Shown one piece after another: positions 11,124 through 23,329 of a DNA stretch of 64,000 bases. Below the pieces are notes generated by a model that was given only the letters and a program-made list of their open reading frames with translations, searched no databases and was not told the DNA's origin. Positions within the stretch are counted from its first letter, which is position 1. Each line of letters starts with the position of its first letter. The position numbers were made by a program, and so were the translations under genes. This DNA comes from Heliopora coerulea. Lineage: Eukaryota; Cnidaria; Anthozoa; Scleralcyonacea; Helioporidae. The stretch lies in the NCBI GenBank assembly GCA_030142905.1, contig JASJOG010000025.1, forward strand, positions 1,811,001 to 1,875,000, given 5' to 3'.

Positions 11124-12885
11124 GGTAAGTAGTGTTCTCCAATGTTACCCGTAATATTAACAAGTATATCTAAGCCATTTGCTGCTCTACATAAGATTTG
11201 TTTCGCTAGGATTTGTCCATGTAAGGCCATGCTGTTTTGACGTCGAATTCCGACCTTGCAGTCTCGAGTGTGTATGTTTTGTTTTTTTTGTTCTAAAGTA
11301 TCTTGTCACTTTAAGACCATGTGTTTTTGTTGTTGCCCTACTATTAAAACCTTGATTTATTCCTACCGCGACGGAAAACGTTACACAAACATTAAAACTC
11401 ATCGACAGACAATCCTTGAACAGGGCGTGTGCGTGTGACAGTTGTACAGAATCGAAACTTCATTCTTTCAATCAGTACGTTCAGATCTCTGTCTCTCACT
11501 CTCTCTCTGTGTTTTTTTCCAACTTAACTAAAACTTGTTTGTCAAGACACAAGTAGCCACAGTTCATAACTGTTTACTATTCATCCTTCTCTAAACAGTT
11601 GCTTTGGCGTTTTACAAAGGCCTAAACGATCAAAATTTACTATGTTAAACATGTATATTAATCCAGTTGCTACTTTCAATCCATTCGTTCTTGGTTGTCT
11701 ACCCAATTTTAAGCGGTAGTTAACAATTTCATGGTGAGAAATCAGGCCTTTTACTCTCGTTTACTCCTTGTTTGCATCTAGACTTTACAACAAAATAGTT
11801 TCAGGTCATGTTTCAACATAGTGCCCTCCCAGCGAGATGTCTGGCGTCTGTTCGGCGTTCACCCGAAAACGGACCAACCTCGAACGGTTGGCAGAGATAT
11901 TATTTAGGTTATGATGCGAAAAAATTAAATTCAGTTTTTCACGTCTTTCCTTTAACTGGAAAAGCATGATATTCAGCATTCCAAAGACGATACCTTGTAG
12001 GGCAAATGTCATCCATTGTTCAAAAATTCGACGTTTTGTCTTAGCCTAAGGCTTGCCCGTTGGAAAATATTTTATTGTACCATCGTGAAAACAAGCCCCA
12101 GTGACGTGTTACTGCCATACATTTTTTATGAGACTTCTCCCAGCCAACGTCCATTCTTTTTTGGGCTACATAGGCAAGAAAGGACACATATTCAGCAAGC
12201 AGACTTGACTTTTAGGCTGATAGTAGTTTGTGAAATTCCCTCGTTCTCTTTACCTTCTTGCGTTGCAACGGCGCAACTAGCAACACCATGTTTCTGAGTT
12301 GCTTCAAATGGAATTTCTGATGACGATTTAAAATGGTACTTCTGGAAAGAAATGCTGTGGATGAAAGATATTGTTAGCGCTAGTAACAAATCAAGAGGAA
12401 CCACTACGGTTTTACATCAACGAAACTTATTTAAGAACAGGGAGAAATTTCTTGTTTTCTGATGAAGATGATTCTTCCAAATAACTAGAAAAAGTGCAGT
12501 TCATCAAGTGGATTTGTTTTGATAAGTTATCGGTAGTCGAGAATTCCTCTATTTGGTTACACGTTTGTGTTACGCACTCACAAAACTTGTTATCCTCCAC
12601 ACGAGCCTGCCTTGTATGGAAATTGTAATTAAATATGATGGAATGTCGTCAATTAATCGCAAATATGGGTCTCATTCTACTTCGGAACATATTTAAACGC
12701 GTTTCTGACGCTGCAGAAATTAAGATTGAACGTATGGCCTGAAGACAATCCGAAACTTCCAATAAGGGTAACGACGCGGTGTTCCGCTTTGTGTAAAGAG
12801 TTTGCCAATGCTTTTGCTTTTCTTTGATGTTGGGGATCTAATAATCAAATACTGAGTTACTTTTTCTTCGTTATAGGTTGAAAAG

Positions 12886-15800
12886 ATGTCTGACATCTGT
12901 CCTACTTGTGATAAACCAGTCTATTGCGCTGAGAAAGCTGCAATAAGTGGCAAGAACGGGGAAGCCCGGCACAAGCATTGTTTAAAATGCTCAGAGTGTG
13001 GCAAACGTTTGGACAGTATTACCTACAACGAATGCAAAGGTATTCAAAATGCTTTTTACTTGGCCTGTTTAGCGTTTACGTACACTGAGTTCAGGCAGTG
13101 CATGGAATTAAATTTTTGCTAGACTTAACTCTTTACCAACCGAATTGCTTTTGTTTGTCACAGCGGATTTGGACCCCTGGTCCAGATCCACTAGCTAGCG
13201 AAATAGCGATATGTTACCGCTTCAACATTTCTTGTTCATGATCATCTCACTTAGTAATCCCTATTAATGTAATTAGTTAATATCCCAAGGTTAATTTATA
13301 TTATCAATGGGACATTAACTAGTCGTTTAGCTGTACAAAAACCCAGCAATAAACAGTGATGAAAATCAAATCTATTTTTAATTACCCAAATCAGATAGTA
13401 CTACACAACTACATTGCGCATGAAGCCTCTGTGATGATGAACTAAGCAGGTTAGTTACCTCGACCCTGATAACTACGTTGGTTATTCATAAATAATGTAG
13501 TTCCTCGGTTTTGGTAACTAACCTACAATTAATTCTGACTTACCGGTAACCTCAACTATGAGCGATCGTCAAGTTCCACCCTATTAAATCTTTTTGGTCC
13601 ACACCCTATGTTACTCTGGTTAACGCCAGATGATATAACTAGCTAATACTAAATAATTTTACGCGTTTTTGTGTTTACTGACCTTGGAAAGGTCAGTGCA
13701 CATATTGTCAGCAACTTCTTGTGACTGGCTGGCTAGGTTTGTGGCAATCACGTGATACCGAATTAGGTACAGAAATGACCGAACGCATTTCGGAACGAGA
13801 CATTCCCGCAGTTTCATTTTGCCGACATCACATGACCAGATATCGAATTACTTGAACGCGTTGTTTACGTACTGCGTTCACACTTTTAAGGAAATTTCCT
13901 TTAGCTGAGGAAATTTTGACCTTTTTAAGGAATTTTTTAAGGAAATAAATTTTTAAAGGAATTTTTATGGAATTTCTAGCTTTTTCCTGAATAAGCTATT
14001 ACTCAGAATATTGTGCTACGAGATAACAAAATGAAGGTAAAAGTCTTCAAAATAATGAGAACACAACAAAAAAGGACTGCTGTCATTAATATGATGACTA
14101 AGTTTAGTCTTATTCTGTCTAATCGTCAGTTAAACATTGTAACTAATCACTACATGTTAGTGGTTGAAAATTCCTTCGCAATTATTTCACGAGCCTGACT
14201 GTCGGACATGTCTAATAATAAGTTAATAACTGTATGCTCTCGGACTCTTGAAAGCTGGAGGCCTGAACCGAGAATATTTCTTTTAAATATACCAAATTTT
14301 ACAATTTTAGTTTCCCAAATGATGAATATTTCAGAAAAACTGAATCTTTTATTACTTAACGCACTGCAGGATAATATTTACCCACTTGAAAGGCTGCATC
14401 ACAATATTAAGGAAATTCTGAGCAATCTAAGGAATTTTATCCCAGAATCTCAGGAATTCATAGCTACAGGAAGCGAGAGCGTAGTTTACGTACGAAGAAC
14501 ATTGTTCATTCTTTGTTTGTTCGTCGAGATTTATTAATCATTAAAAGTACACTTATAACTGATTGTTTGTCCCACGTTTCGGCTCCACACTCGGAAACCA
14601 TCTTCAGAAACGTTGAAAAATCAATTGGCGTGAGCGACCAATTAGTTAGTGTGTTAATAGCTCGCGAGGGTGAAGTATTATCAATTTTTTTGACCGAAGA
14701 TAATTATTATACTACTTGTTTTATTATTCAAAGCCGTTATCGCTTGACTCATCAACATTTTTGACCGATACTGTTTTGTTGTGGAAATCATGTATCGAAA
14801 TACCCACGGAACCATCGTGTTTGCACTGATTGTACTTCGGTTAGGCCGAGCAGATTTGGGCGCTAAGTAATGTTTCAAACACGAGTCGGTGTTCTTCCTC
14901 CGATTTCTAAATACAGAGAAACGAGTTTAAAAACGAGTTTCAAAGTATTTAGAAACGAGTGTTTGAAATTACTTCTCAAACAAACCAGTATTTTAGGCAA
15001 AAATCCAGACAAAAGTTGACAAAATTCAACTGTATCCTTCCTCCGATTTCTAAATACTGATTAATTATGTATTTCTTTTGATTTTGCTTTATAAATTATT
15101 AATGAGTTTGTGAATGCACTTTCGCACCTCATCCATATAAGTGCAAGTAATGTCAGTAAATTATATATCATTCGACAGTTTATTACCTGGAAATTACAGT
15201 TTCACTGCACACATAATGCATTGTAGCCTTAAAGAACATCCCTGTTACTTGGCGCCATGTTTGAATGTTTCTTGGTACTTCTTCGAAAATGTGTATAAAC
15301 CCAAAGGTTAGATTAGGTTAGCGTTAGGATTAGGGTTACGGTTTACACACATTTTGGGGGATTTTAAAGAGCAAAGAAGCAATGGAGAGGGACTATACTT
15401 AAATTACAGACAAATCTATAAACTTTACGGTCTTGAGCCCTCAGTTCACTGTTGACGCTCACGAACTTAAATGCGTTTGTTTTTTCGGCAACAATGCCTT
15501 ATGTTTGGAGTGAATTCTTGTTATTACTGTATCACTGTAATCTCCAGGTAAGAAACTATCGAGTGATATGTGATTTACGTATATTACTTGTATTTATATG
15601 GTTGAGGTGCGAAACTGCATTAGCGCCCAGATTTGGTATTGTGTTGCGCAAAAGGCCACTTACAATCAAACAAATACAATTGAAATTCCGTACTTTCAGG
15701 ACCGAAATTCGTACGGAACCGTTGTGTTTGCACCAGTTGTAGTTTGATTAGGCGTCGTTTTACATTTTCATCCACAAATCAAATACTAGTGAACTTTGTC

Positions 15801-18304
15801 ATTCTACTGGTATCTTCTATAGTCTACACTAAACCAGGCCTGACACTAAACCAAGCCTGACCCTAAACCAAGCCAGACACTAAACCAAGCCGTTCAGTTG
15901 GTAGTACGAAAGCAAGCCATTGTTCCACTGCTCCAATTTTAGTTTCCATGTAATATACCAGGAAAAGCGAAGCAAAGGTTGTAATAGGTCAAGAACTAGC
16001 TCTCATAACGTTATGGAAGCAAATGAAGTGTGCTATTGTATTCAACATTCCCTGATACTTCTACAAGTTTTACATGCACTGACGTTATTGTCTTTAACTT
16101 GCAATTCTGTATGCTGACTATCCATTCGATATAGACATCAATTAATATGTATTATGTATGCACGATGCAGTTTCAAACTTTTCAAATAGACTGCACAATC
16201 TTGCAATTTCGGCTTCTTGCTTAAGCCAGGTTTCCATTAAGTCACAAGAATCGCAAAAATTGTGTCGTAGCAGTCGAATCGACCCTTGCGACTCAAGCGA
16301 CTAAATCGCAAATGTAGGATTATTGCGAATTTTGCGATTCTTGCGATTCTAACGATTTAATGATAACCAGGCTTTAGGGAGATGGCGAAGGACACCTACC
16401 CGGAAGTATGCATAAACTTTCAACAAATTAAAAAACAACAAAAAGCTCACGAGTAGGACTAGTTTATGTTATATAAAAATTTAATCAGCATTTGGAGAGG
16501 ACTGAAAAAACGACATGCAAACGATTTGTGCACCAAAAATGCTGGATGCGTTTTGGGGGGCGAAAATACAGTTTTCGTATTGACTAGCGTGGACTGTAAC
16601 TGTGACACTGGATTTTTGTACGTAATCAAGAACGCTTGGAAAAAAGCAACCATGATTTAGTATCGGAAAATTCATTTGTAAAATATTTCTCAATATTTTA
16701 AACAAAGTATATAAGCATAACCCACCATAATGGATTGCAACGACTAATTTTCAAGGAATATACTCACTGAACCAGTTCAGCTCCAGATGCTTTGAAATGT
16801 CATCTTAACGTTAAAAAACAAACGACGTGCAAGATGAAAATGTCTCAACATGCTCAAAGAAATGGGACTGACTCATGACGGAGAATGTTTTATCCTCTTG
16901 GCCACTTTCTCAGAGGCAATTATTTCTTCTTAATCCTTGTCATCTCAGTGTCATTTATTTTTAGTGAATTTGCTATATTATTCATTTTGACTATCTTTAA
17001 TTTGCCTCCAACAACTCAGTCAGTGAACAAATGCACATGCTTTGTGTCTATTTTTACACTCACAAAGTATATATGGGACTAATAGCTACTTTATAACCTG
17101 ACACAACTAGACGCAATCAAGTTGTATGACTTGACTTGAGCCTGGGCAATGATGCAACCTGACATGGGATTTGACACCTTTATCAATTTGTGACTTAATT
17201 CACTCCCCTTCAGTTTTGTAGCACCCTCATGGAATTCTCTAATTTTAATGCCATTTTTGACTTCCTTGCAACTTCCCCTCCTGAATGGCACATGGCTGTT
17301 GTAAAGTATGAAACAAGAATTTTGATGTGTACAGTAGGGTAACATTGTGGAGAAAAAAATGCATGAGAATGCGAGAAATGAGTCATCAACTACAAAATGT
17401 GTGGGACTTTTACTATGCACAAGACAAGCATGGGAAAGCATTGAAATGCATATCACTTACAATGCATAGGGCTTGGAATGTATATATGTATCACCATATG
17501 CCCAGGCAAGAGAGGAAGATTGGCAAAATTCCTAGTTTTATGTTGGTGTTCTGGGCATGTCATGTGGGAGAACATAACTGTTTATGCATGTGCTCTGTTC
17601 CTTGTTGTTCATAATACAGATAATTCCATCTAAGACAGGCACTTTTGGGGCATTATGGCTATCCATCTTGTAGAGCTGACATCAGCCATCAGGATAAAAG
17701 CCATTAAGCCTCAATCATTCAGCACCAGTCCTTGTGCAAAAGAAAGGTACTGACATTTCAAATGTATGCCCTTCAACATATGTCTGGTAGTTAAATATAC
17801 CACAAAGAATTTCTCAATTTGTGGAACACAAGTTGTCTTTGTTATTGTGACATACAGTATTCAATTTTGTTTATTTGAATCTATTGACCAGCCATTACCT
17901 GTCTGCTCTGGGAGGTATTTTGAACCTTTTTCCTTTGGAAAAGTGTCTGTTGTCAGTCTTAGATAGGTGTCCACCTTTGAAAGAATTTTTTTATAGTAAA
18001 GTAATGGATAGATGGTCAGGACCTGACATGGTGTACATCTTGGGGAAGTGTCTATAAAGAGAGAGTTCACTGTATTACAAAGTAATATCATGAAATGCTT
18101 GGAAGTTAGTGATTAAATGTCCCCTCAAGCCTCAGGAGGCATTGTCAAGAAACATAACAATCTTAGTTTTAAAACATTTCATCATTAATGTGAAAATTAT
18201 TCTTTACAGGTGTGCTTTTCTGCAATAACCATTATAGGCATGAGACAGGCATAAAAGGTTATGGTTATGGAATAGGTGCAGGAACATTCCACTCTACACA
18301 ATAA
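12886..18304 (+). CDS. Single-LIM cysteine-rich protein (CRIP-like)
   Basis: Join 12886-13039 and 18210-18304, 82 aa plus stop. Exon 1 starts at ATG 12886 just after an acceptor and ends AAAG|GTATTC. Exon 2 follows TTCTTTACAG. The phase-1 junction makes a Gly codon, and TAA overlaps an AATAAA signal. The protein is one LIM zinc-binding domain: CPTC, HKHC, then C-x2-C (CSEC) and the last pair C-x2-H (FCNNH). A Gly-rich tail follows, with GIKGYGYGIGAG, the hallmark following LIM domains in CRIP/CSRP proteins. Length fits CRIP1 (about 77 aa). LIM domains bind protein partners such as actin-associated factors; the partner here is unknown. The last ligand is His where CRIPs often have Cys, and the usual Trp before the His-Cys pair is replaced. 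The 5.2-kb intron holds MITEs and minisatellites. It is the tandem neighbour of a two-LIM gene. Confidence 0.85.
13440..13530. repeat. Short inverted repeat
   Basis: GGTTAGTTACC near 13449 and GGTAACTAACC near 13514 form an 11-bp-arm inverted repeat in the CRIP-like intron, compatible with a small MITE remnant. Nearby 13895-13990 is a run of AAGGAATTTT-type short repeats. Confidence 0.4.
14573..14607 (-). ncRNA. Degenerate hammerhead-like motif
   Basis: On the - strand CUGAAGA is followed by an imperfect stem II (GGUUUCC/GGAGCC with a bulge) and then CGAAACGUG. It looks like the tail of another PLE whose coding part is absent or unrecognisable. The cleavage site is not canonical. Confidence 0.45.
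15306..15345. repeat. Telomere-like short repeat
   Basis: Degenerate TTAGG(G) units (GATTAGGTTAGCGTTAGGA...). A similar C-strand form occurs at about 45592-45620 and a looser CCTAAGT form at about 1770-1812. These look like interstitial remnants. Confidence 0.4.
15824..15891. repeat. ~19-bp minisatellite
   Basis: Four tandem units of ACACTAAACCAAGCCTG with small differences, in the CRIP-like intron. Confidence 0.75.
16224..16373. mobile_element. 150-bp MITE with TTA duplication (PIF/Harbinger-type)
   Basis: Termini AGCCAGGTTTCCATTAA and, reversed, AGCCTGGTTATCATTAA, flanked on both sides by TTA (16221-16223 and 16374-16376). Size and ends match the copy at 40916-41065. The 3-bp TTA/TAA target and TIRs suggest a PIF/Harbinger MITE. 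Confidence 0.7.
17940..18075. mobile_element. Remnant with pogo-like right end
   Basis: The sequence ending at 18073 (GAGAGTTCACTG followed by TA) resembles the right end of the pogo-like element at 48663-52005 (TTCACTGTA). AAGTGTCTGT and GGTGTCCACC strings upstream recall its GACGGACACC repeats. No certain left end. Confidence 0.35.
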
Positions 18305-18889
18305 AGAGTTCTCATCTTCATTGTTGAGGTGTCTTTTTTGGTGGATTGGAGAAGAAACTTTTTAAGACTTTTTTCATGTACTGAACAGTCAATTGAATGC
18401 TTATACCATTTGTTGCCATTCTGGAACTAATAAACGAAATTTAGCTTTTAGAAAACTAGCATTTAGAAAACTAGCATCTGCTTCTGCTTTTATTATGTTA
18501 ACTGCATTTGGATTGTGAAGGCCTGTCAACATTGGATAGTTCAAGAAAACTGACATTAAAAGTTTTTAAACAAATCTTCAGAGTTTTCCATAGTTAAAGT
18601 TGCTTGATCAAGTAAATAAAAACATCTGGAACACTGCATGTTTTATGTATCAGTGATACATTTATTCCTTTTAATCAAAAAGTTTTTTGGATAAGCAAGA
18701 ACATTGGGTGAATCTAAGCAGTCTGTAATGTGAATGGTACCTCTCAAAAAAAGTAAATCCCAAACAAACTTACACTACCATTTTAAATTGCTAAGAATGA
18801 TGATAGTGTACTTTTTAAGATTGCAGGTAAAATGCTGAACTGAGAAATGCATACCATGATGTATTTTAAGTATCATAATATTTCAGATG

Positions 18890-19190
18890 TACGGTGGCCC
18901 ACAATTGCCATGTCAGCATTTCTGGTCTGAACTTGACACAACTATTTTAAATCCGTGAAAAGATTTTTTTATATCCTGATACTAAATTAGTTCAGGTGAC
19001 AACATTTATTCCTTGTGAGCACATTTTTTCACTTGACAAATTTTTTATTCATGACATGTTTTACTCATGACAAAATTTTTTCACAGGACAACTTTTTCCT
19101 TCATGACATTTTTTTCTTGTGACAAATTCGTTTATCATGACAAACTTTTTGGTAATGACAAATATACTTTTAGTCATGACAAAATTTGTT
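18890..19190. repeat. Left long TIR with TCATGACA subterminal array
   Basis: Begins TACGGTGGCCCACAA. From about 19010 on it has roughly eight spaced TGACA/TCATGACA units separated by T-runs. Mirrored at 27540-27832. Such arrays could be transposase binding sites. Confidence 0.8.
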
Positions 19191-19494
19191 TTCTTAAGTG
19201 GTGAGAAAATCATCTTAAAGGAAGTACATGCAGAGGAATTATTTGCATTTATACAAACTATGAATTCTTATGATTCTTATACGAATGAATGAGGATGATT
19301 GAATGAGGTTTCAAAGATGGCCCTTTGAGTCATGCTGTACCATTTGCAATAGTATTAACCAGTTGATATTTATGTTAAGTACAATTAATATTTCAGAAGA
19401 CTGTAAGTATGGATACCATAATATTATTATTGTAAGCAAGGGCACTGTGCTACAAGTATGCTCCACATCTACTGCATTAAGTTGTTTTTTAACA

Positions 19495-20107
19495 TTAAAG
19501 TTTGGTTGTAACATTAAAGTTTAGTTTTACAGTAGGAATAACCCAATTTTTTTTGAGAAAATGTTCCAGTATTTCAAATTTTGGGGGGTTACACCCCCAC
19601 ACCTGAAGTGGTAGTGCCCATGCAATGGGCTCAAGAATTTTTTCACTTGTAGTAACCATTAAAAAGTTCACTCGGCACCCAGAAATCTGCAACAATTGTT
19701 CAAAAAGTTCCAGCTCTTCTCTCCAATTAGTGGGCTTTGAAAATCCACATGTATCAACTACGTATTGAAAGTACACAAAATTGTCCATGTCTTCGTTTTT
19801 CTCCACAAGATGATTTCTTGAATAATTTATTTGCTCTTCAGGGATATTTAAAAGAAGGTTAGCGCTACCACGTTTCTGGGGCAAGAAATATAAAGCATTG
19901 GGTCTTCCAGAAATAGTATCGTTTTGTGACTTTCTTATCTTGTGGGTATTCCAGTGTTCCAAGGTTTTGTCAAGATCATTTTGAATTAGTTCAGTAAAAC
20001 AAAACCACCAACAGTCTTGTTGGAAACCATTACCTGTGTTCAGGTTGTTTTGGTGGACAAGGTCTTTAAAAAAATTCATCCACCATGTCGTTCGGCTTCG
20101 ATGAAGG
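19495..20107 (-). pseudogene. Integrase-core transposase, C-terminal half
   Basis: Open - strand frame with TTWWMNFFKDL, an HWNTHKIRKS segment and SGRPNALYFLPQKRG. In the metazoan integrase-core family this region is the W-rich helix after the catalytic Glu, then the H-W-N-T-H-x-I-R motif and 'P-x-x-LY-FLP'. The catalytic-Glu motif (usually N-Q-R-I-E) is missing; LHRSR stands in its place, so a short deletion is likely. The first ~25 codons of the open frame (to 20190) are PLE tail, not part of this gene. The N-terminal half continues at 24545-24920 across the PLE insertion. Confidence 0.75.
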
Positions 20108-21061
20108 TATGACCAAAACCAGAAATTGCGGGAACCACTGAATATTTTAATAAAATACGCAACAACGGTAACTCCGAAAATCGATAACATTTAATTTATT
20201 CGACGTCCCGAATAAATTAAATGGAGATCTGTATAAACAAATTGATGGTGTCGCTATGGGTTCTCCGCTCGTTCCAACTCTTGCAAACATAATAATGACT
20301 ACATTAGAAGAAGATATTGTTAAGAAACTAATAGATGCCAACATAATTAAATTTTATGTTCGTTATGTTGACGACACGTTGGTTCTCACGAAACCAACCG
20401 ACACACCTATCACCGTAGAACAGGTCAACAGATACTACCCCCAAATTCAATTTACACAAGAAGAGTTCGTGGACAACAATGATGTTCACTTCTTAGACAT
20501 CAAAATAACTTCGTCTTGTACTACAATTTTCCGCAAATGTACCCACACCGGCCAGTACATCCATCTATCCTGTTTTACACCCTGATCCCGAAAAACCACC
20601 TGGATCAGATCGTTAATCCATCGTGCTTACAAGATTTGCAGCAATACAGTACAACCCCGATAATTCGAACTCGGATAATTCGAAGTCCCCGCTAAATCGA
20701 AGTAAAACTCATTCCCCATGGTTTTGCCCCACATTTTTGAGTCATTTTACCTCGGATAATTCGAACTCGGATAATTCGAAGTCCTCGCTTATTCGAAGTA
20801 ATTTCTGTCCCCTTGGACTTGATTTTACCCCGATAATTTGAAGTTTAATTGCCAAGCTGAATGAAAAACAACAGACTGTGTCAGATCACAGTTTAACAAT
20901 GCTTTTAGCCAATCAATACAGTCTGGGATTGTTCTTTGACAGTTCACAGTTTGTTTATCCCTTTAAACGCATGCTTTACATAAACATTGTCTTGTTAAAA
21001 ACCAAAATGTAATCAGATAATTGACTGACTGACAGACTGTCTAGTTGATGGGGCGACCACT

Positions 21062-21511
21062 TTAGTCCTTAAGCTTAGTCAGCTCCCTTTCAAGTATGTC
21101 AATGAATTTCTTCTCTCCTTGAAATAGCAGTTCACAAGGTACTTGCATCCCTTCACCATCGCCAAGATTAGCGGGCTTGCCTCTCACAACAACAGTACAG
21201 GAATTTCTTTCATCGACTCTCAGAAAATGAAAAATTGTTTTAGCGAAACGTCCACTATTTCCCTTCTTCAGATGTCCAACAATGGTTTCTTGATTTTGCA
21301 ACACACATACTGCATACTTGTCCACTGGGTTATCGGGCTCCCTTCTGGTTGAAAGTTTTTCATTCATTTTCGGAGTCCAAATTGTCTGGTATTCATGATA
21401 TCCCTTTACGTAAGAGTTGATCTGAAGCGAAGCAACATTCCTTGAGCAAACCATTATGCACCCAGAGCTTGATTTCGCGCTAGCAACCACTAATTCAGTT
21501 CTGCGTCTCAA
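21062..21511 (-). CDS. HIRAN-like domain ORF carried in the Tigger element
   Basis: 149-codon intact frame; the likely functional start is an internal Met at 21454 (MVCSRNVASLQ). Core features: YVKGYHEYQTIWTPKMNE, then REPDNPVDKYAVCVL, then IVGHLKKGNSGRF and FLR, and a later VPCELLFQGEK. This pattern (G-Y-H-x-Y-x-x-I-W-x-P, E-P-x-N-P-x-D-x-Y-A-V, V-G-H-L-P-x-x-x-S) is that of HIRAN-type small proteins that recur in cnidarian genomes. HIRAN domains elsewhere bind DNA ends or stalled forks (HLTF). It lies between the left TIR and the transposase on the opposite strand, has no stop or frameshift, and may be captured cargo or an accessory gene. Function is unknown. Confidence 0.7.
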   Translation of the reverse strand: MRRRTELVVASAKSSSGCIMVCSRNVASLQINSYVKGYHEYQTIWTPKMNEKLSTRREPDNPVDKYAVCVLQNQETIVGHLKKGNSGRFAKTIFHFLRVDERNSCTVVVRGKPANLGDGEGMQVPCELLFQGEKKFIDILERELTKLKD

Positions 21512-21787
21512 ACTGAGTACACGTGTCTACTGACAAAGGTGTAATGTCAGCGAACAATACAATGCTAAATCCACGTTCTAAAATTAGGTCTCAAGTTTAA
21601 AATTAAGCTTCAAGTCTCAGTATTTCAACATTTTGATCGTCATTTGTTTACTTTCACACTTTCTGGCGGAAGCGTAGGTCACCTTTTTTCCGGTATCGTA
21701 AATTAATTTACGCTTTTTACTGATCATTATACAACTTGCCACATTTCTGTGCTGGAGTTTGTGTGGTGATCACACAGCTCTATAAAA

Positions 21788-23329
21788 ATGGCAGAATCTT
21801 CTACTTCTAAACGCGGAAAATATTCTTCCAAGACTGTTCGTCAAAAATACGAGGCCTTAAAAATGCTTGAGAAAGGTACAGCCAAAAAAAAAGTTGCAAC
21901 TCATTTCAATGTACCGCAGAACACGATTTCGACATGGCTAAAGAACAAGGACAAGATTATGAAGGCCTATGAAGAAGGGAGTCATCAAAGACAGCTGAGG
22001 CTTAAGGGAAGTACTCACGATAATTTGGATAAAGTCCTGTTCAAGTGGTTCGTCAAAGTTAGGGATCAAGGTATACCTGTCGGCGGTCCTTTACTCAAAG
22101 AAAAAGCAAAAAAGTATGCCGAAGAGCTGGGAATTCAAGATTTCAAGGCATCCAATGGTTGGTTTGACCGCTGGAAGACTAGACACGGTGTTACATTTAA
22201 GACTGTCTCAGGCGAAGCCAAATCATGTACAGCAGACATGACTGCATCTTGGGAGGAAACAACTCTGCCGACTTTGCTAACAAATTACGAACTAAGAGAC
22301 ATTTACAATGCAGATGAATTTGGTCTTTTTTTACAAAGCCTTGCCTAGTAAATCGCTGCACTTGAAAGAAGAGAAATGCATTGGAGGAAAGCACAGGAAA
22401 GAGCGCATAACTGGTTTGGCCGCCGCAAATGCTGAAGGTGAAAAACTTCCAATGTTTGTGATCGGGAAGTCCGCCAAACCTCGCTGTTTTGAAGGCGTGT
22501 TAAATCTGCTCTGTAGATATCGCGCACAAAAAAACAGCTGGATGGACAGTAACTTATTTGAAGAATGGGTGCGAGAACAGGACCGGAAGTTTGAGAGTGA
22601 AGGTAGAAAGATTGCCTTGATAATTGACAATTGCTCTGCCCACCCACATATCGACAATTTGAAAGCAATCAATCTTGTTTTCTTGCCGCCAAATACAACA
22701 TCCAAGACCCAGCCCATGGATAAAGGCGTTATACGGTCGACCAAAGCGCACTATAGGTCTGGCCGTGTGCGCAAATTCATTAATGCAATCGACAATAGCA
22801 AGCCCATGCCAACCATTACCGTTCTAGATGCAATGGTCCTTCTGACAAAGGCATGGAGCACGGCTTCAAAGGAAACAATTCAGAACTGTTTTAAGAACGG
22901 CTAAGCGCCATCTCTGATGAGGAAGACCCGTTCAAAATTCTAGAAGACTATTTCGATGCATTGAGAGAGAAAGATCCGGAGCTCGCACCCACAGAAGTAA
23001 CAGCTGAAGACGTCATTGAAGCAGATGACGGCGTCATGACATCGGAAAGTGGGCTGTTAACTGATGACATATTGAAAGAGTTCAGAGAACATGACAACAC
23101 GCTGATGGAAGTAGACGAGGACGACGACGATGATGACCTGGAAGTCGGACCACAGAAGCCAACAGCTGCTGCGATCAGTGAGGCCATCGACACACTATCA
23201 TCATACAGTCTCTTCGCTGCCAAAGGAGCCGACAAGATTCGTCGTCACTTGAATCAACTCACGCACATTATAGAGAGAAACACTCGTAGATCTCAGAGGC
23301 AGCTCACAATTGATAGCTTTTTTCCCTAA
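21788..23329 (+). pseudogene. Tigger/pogo transposase with C-terminal PIP box
   Basis: ATG at 21788. Domains: CENP-B N-terminal HTH (KYSSKTVRQKYEALKMLEKG, NVPQNTISTWLKNK), the CENP-B-type second HTH (VRDQGIPVGGPLLKEKA, SNGWFDRWKTRHG), and the DDE_1 catalytic domain with NADEFGLF, LIIDNCSAHP (second Asp) and LPPNTTSKTQPMDKGVI (third acidic). Then an acidic linker and RRSQRQLTIDSFFP at the C-end. Q-L-T-I-D-S-F-F fits the PCNA-interacting box Qxx(I/L)xxFF, a feature known for pogo transposase. Two frame changes are seen: an over-long T-run at 22326-22332 and a break near 22895-22905. Transposase binds TIRs and cuts at TA in the nucleus. Apart from the two shifts the frame is clean, so inactivation is recent. 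Confidence 0.85.

Noticed and set aside
17091..18091. Frames in the CRIP-like intron
   Set aside because: They lie between two well-supported exons of the same gene and have no protein-like features.
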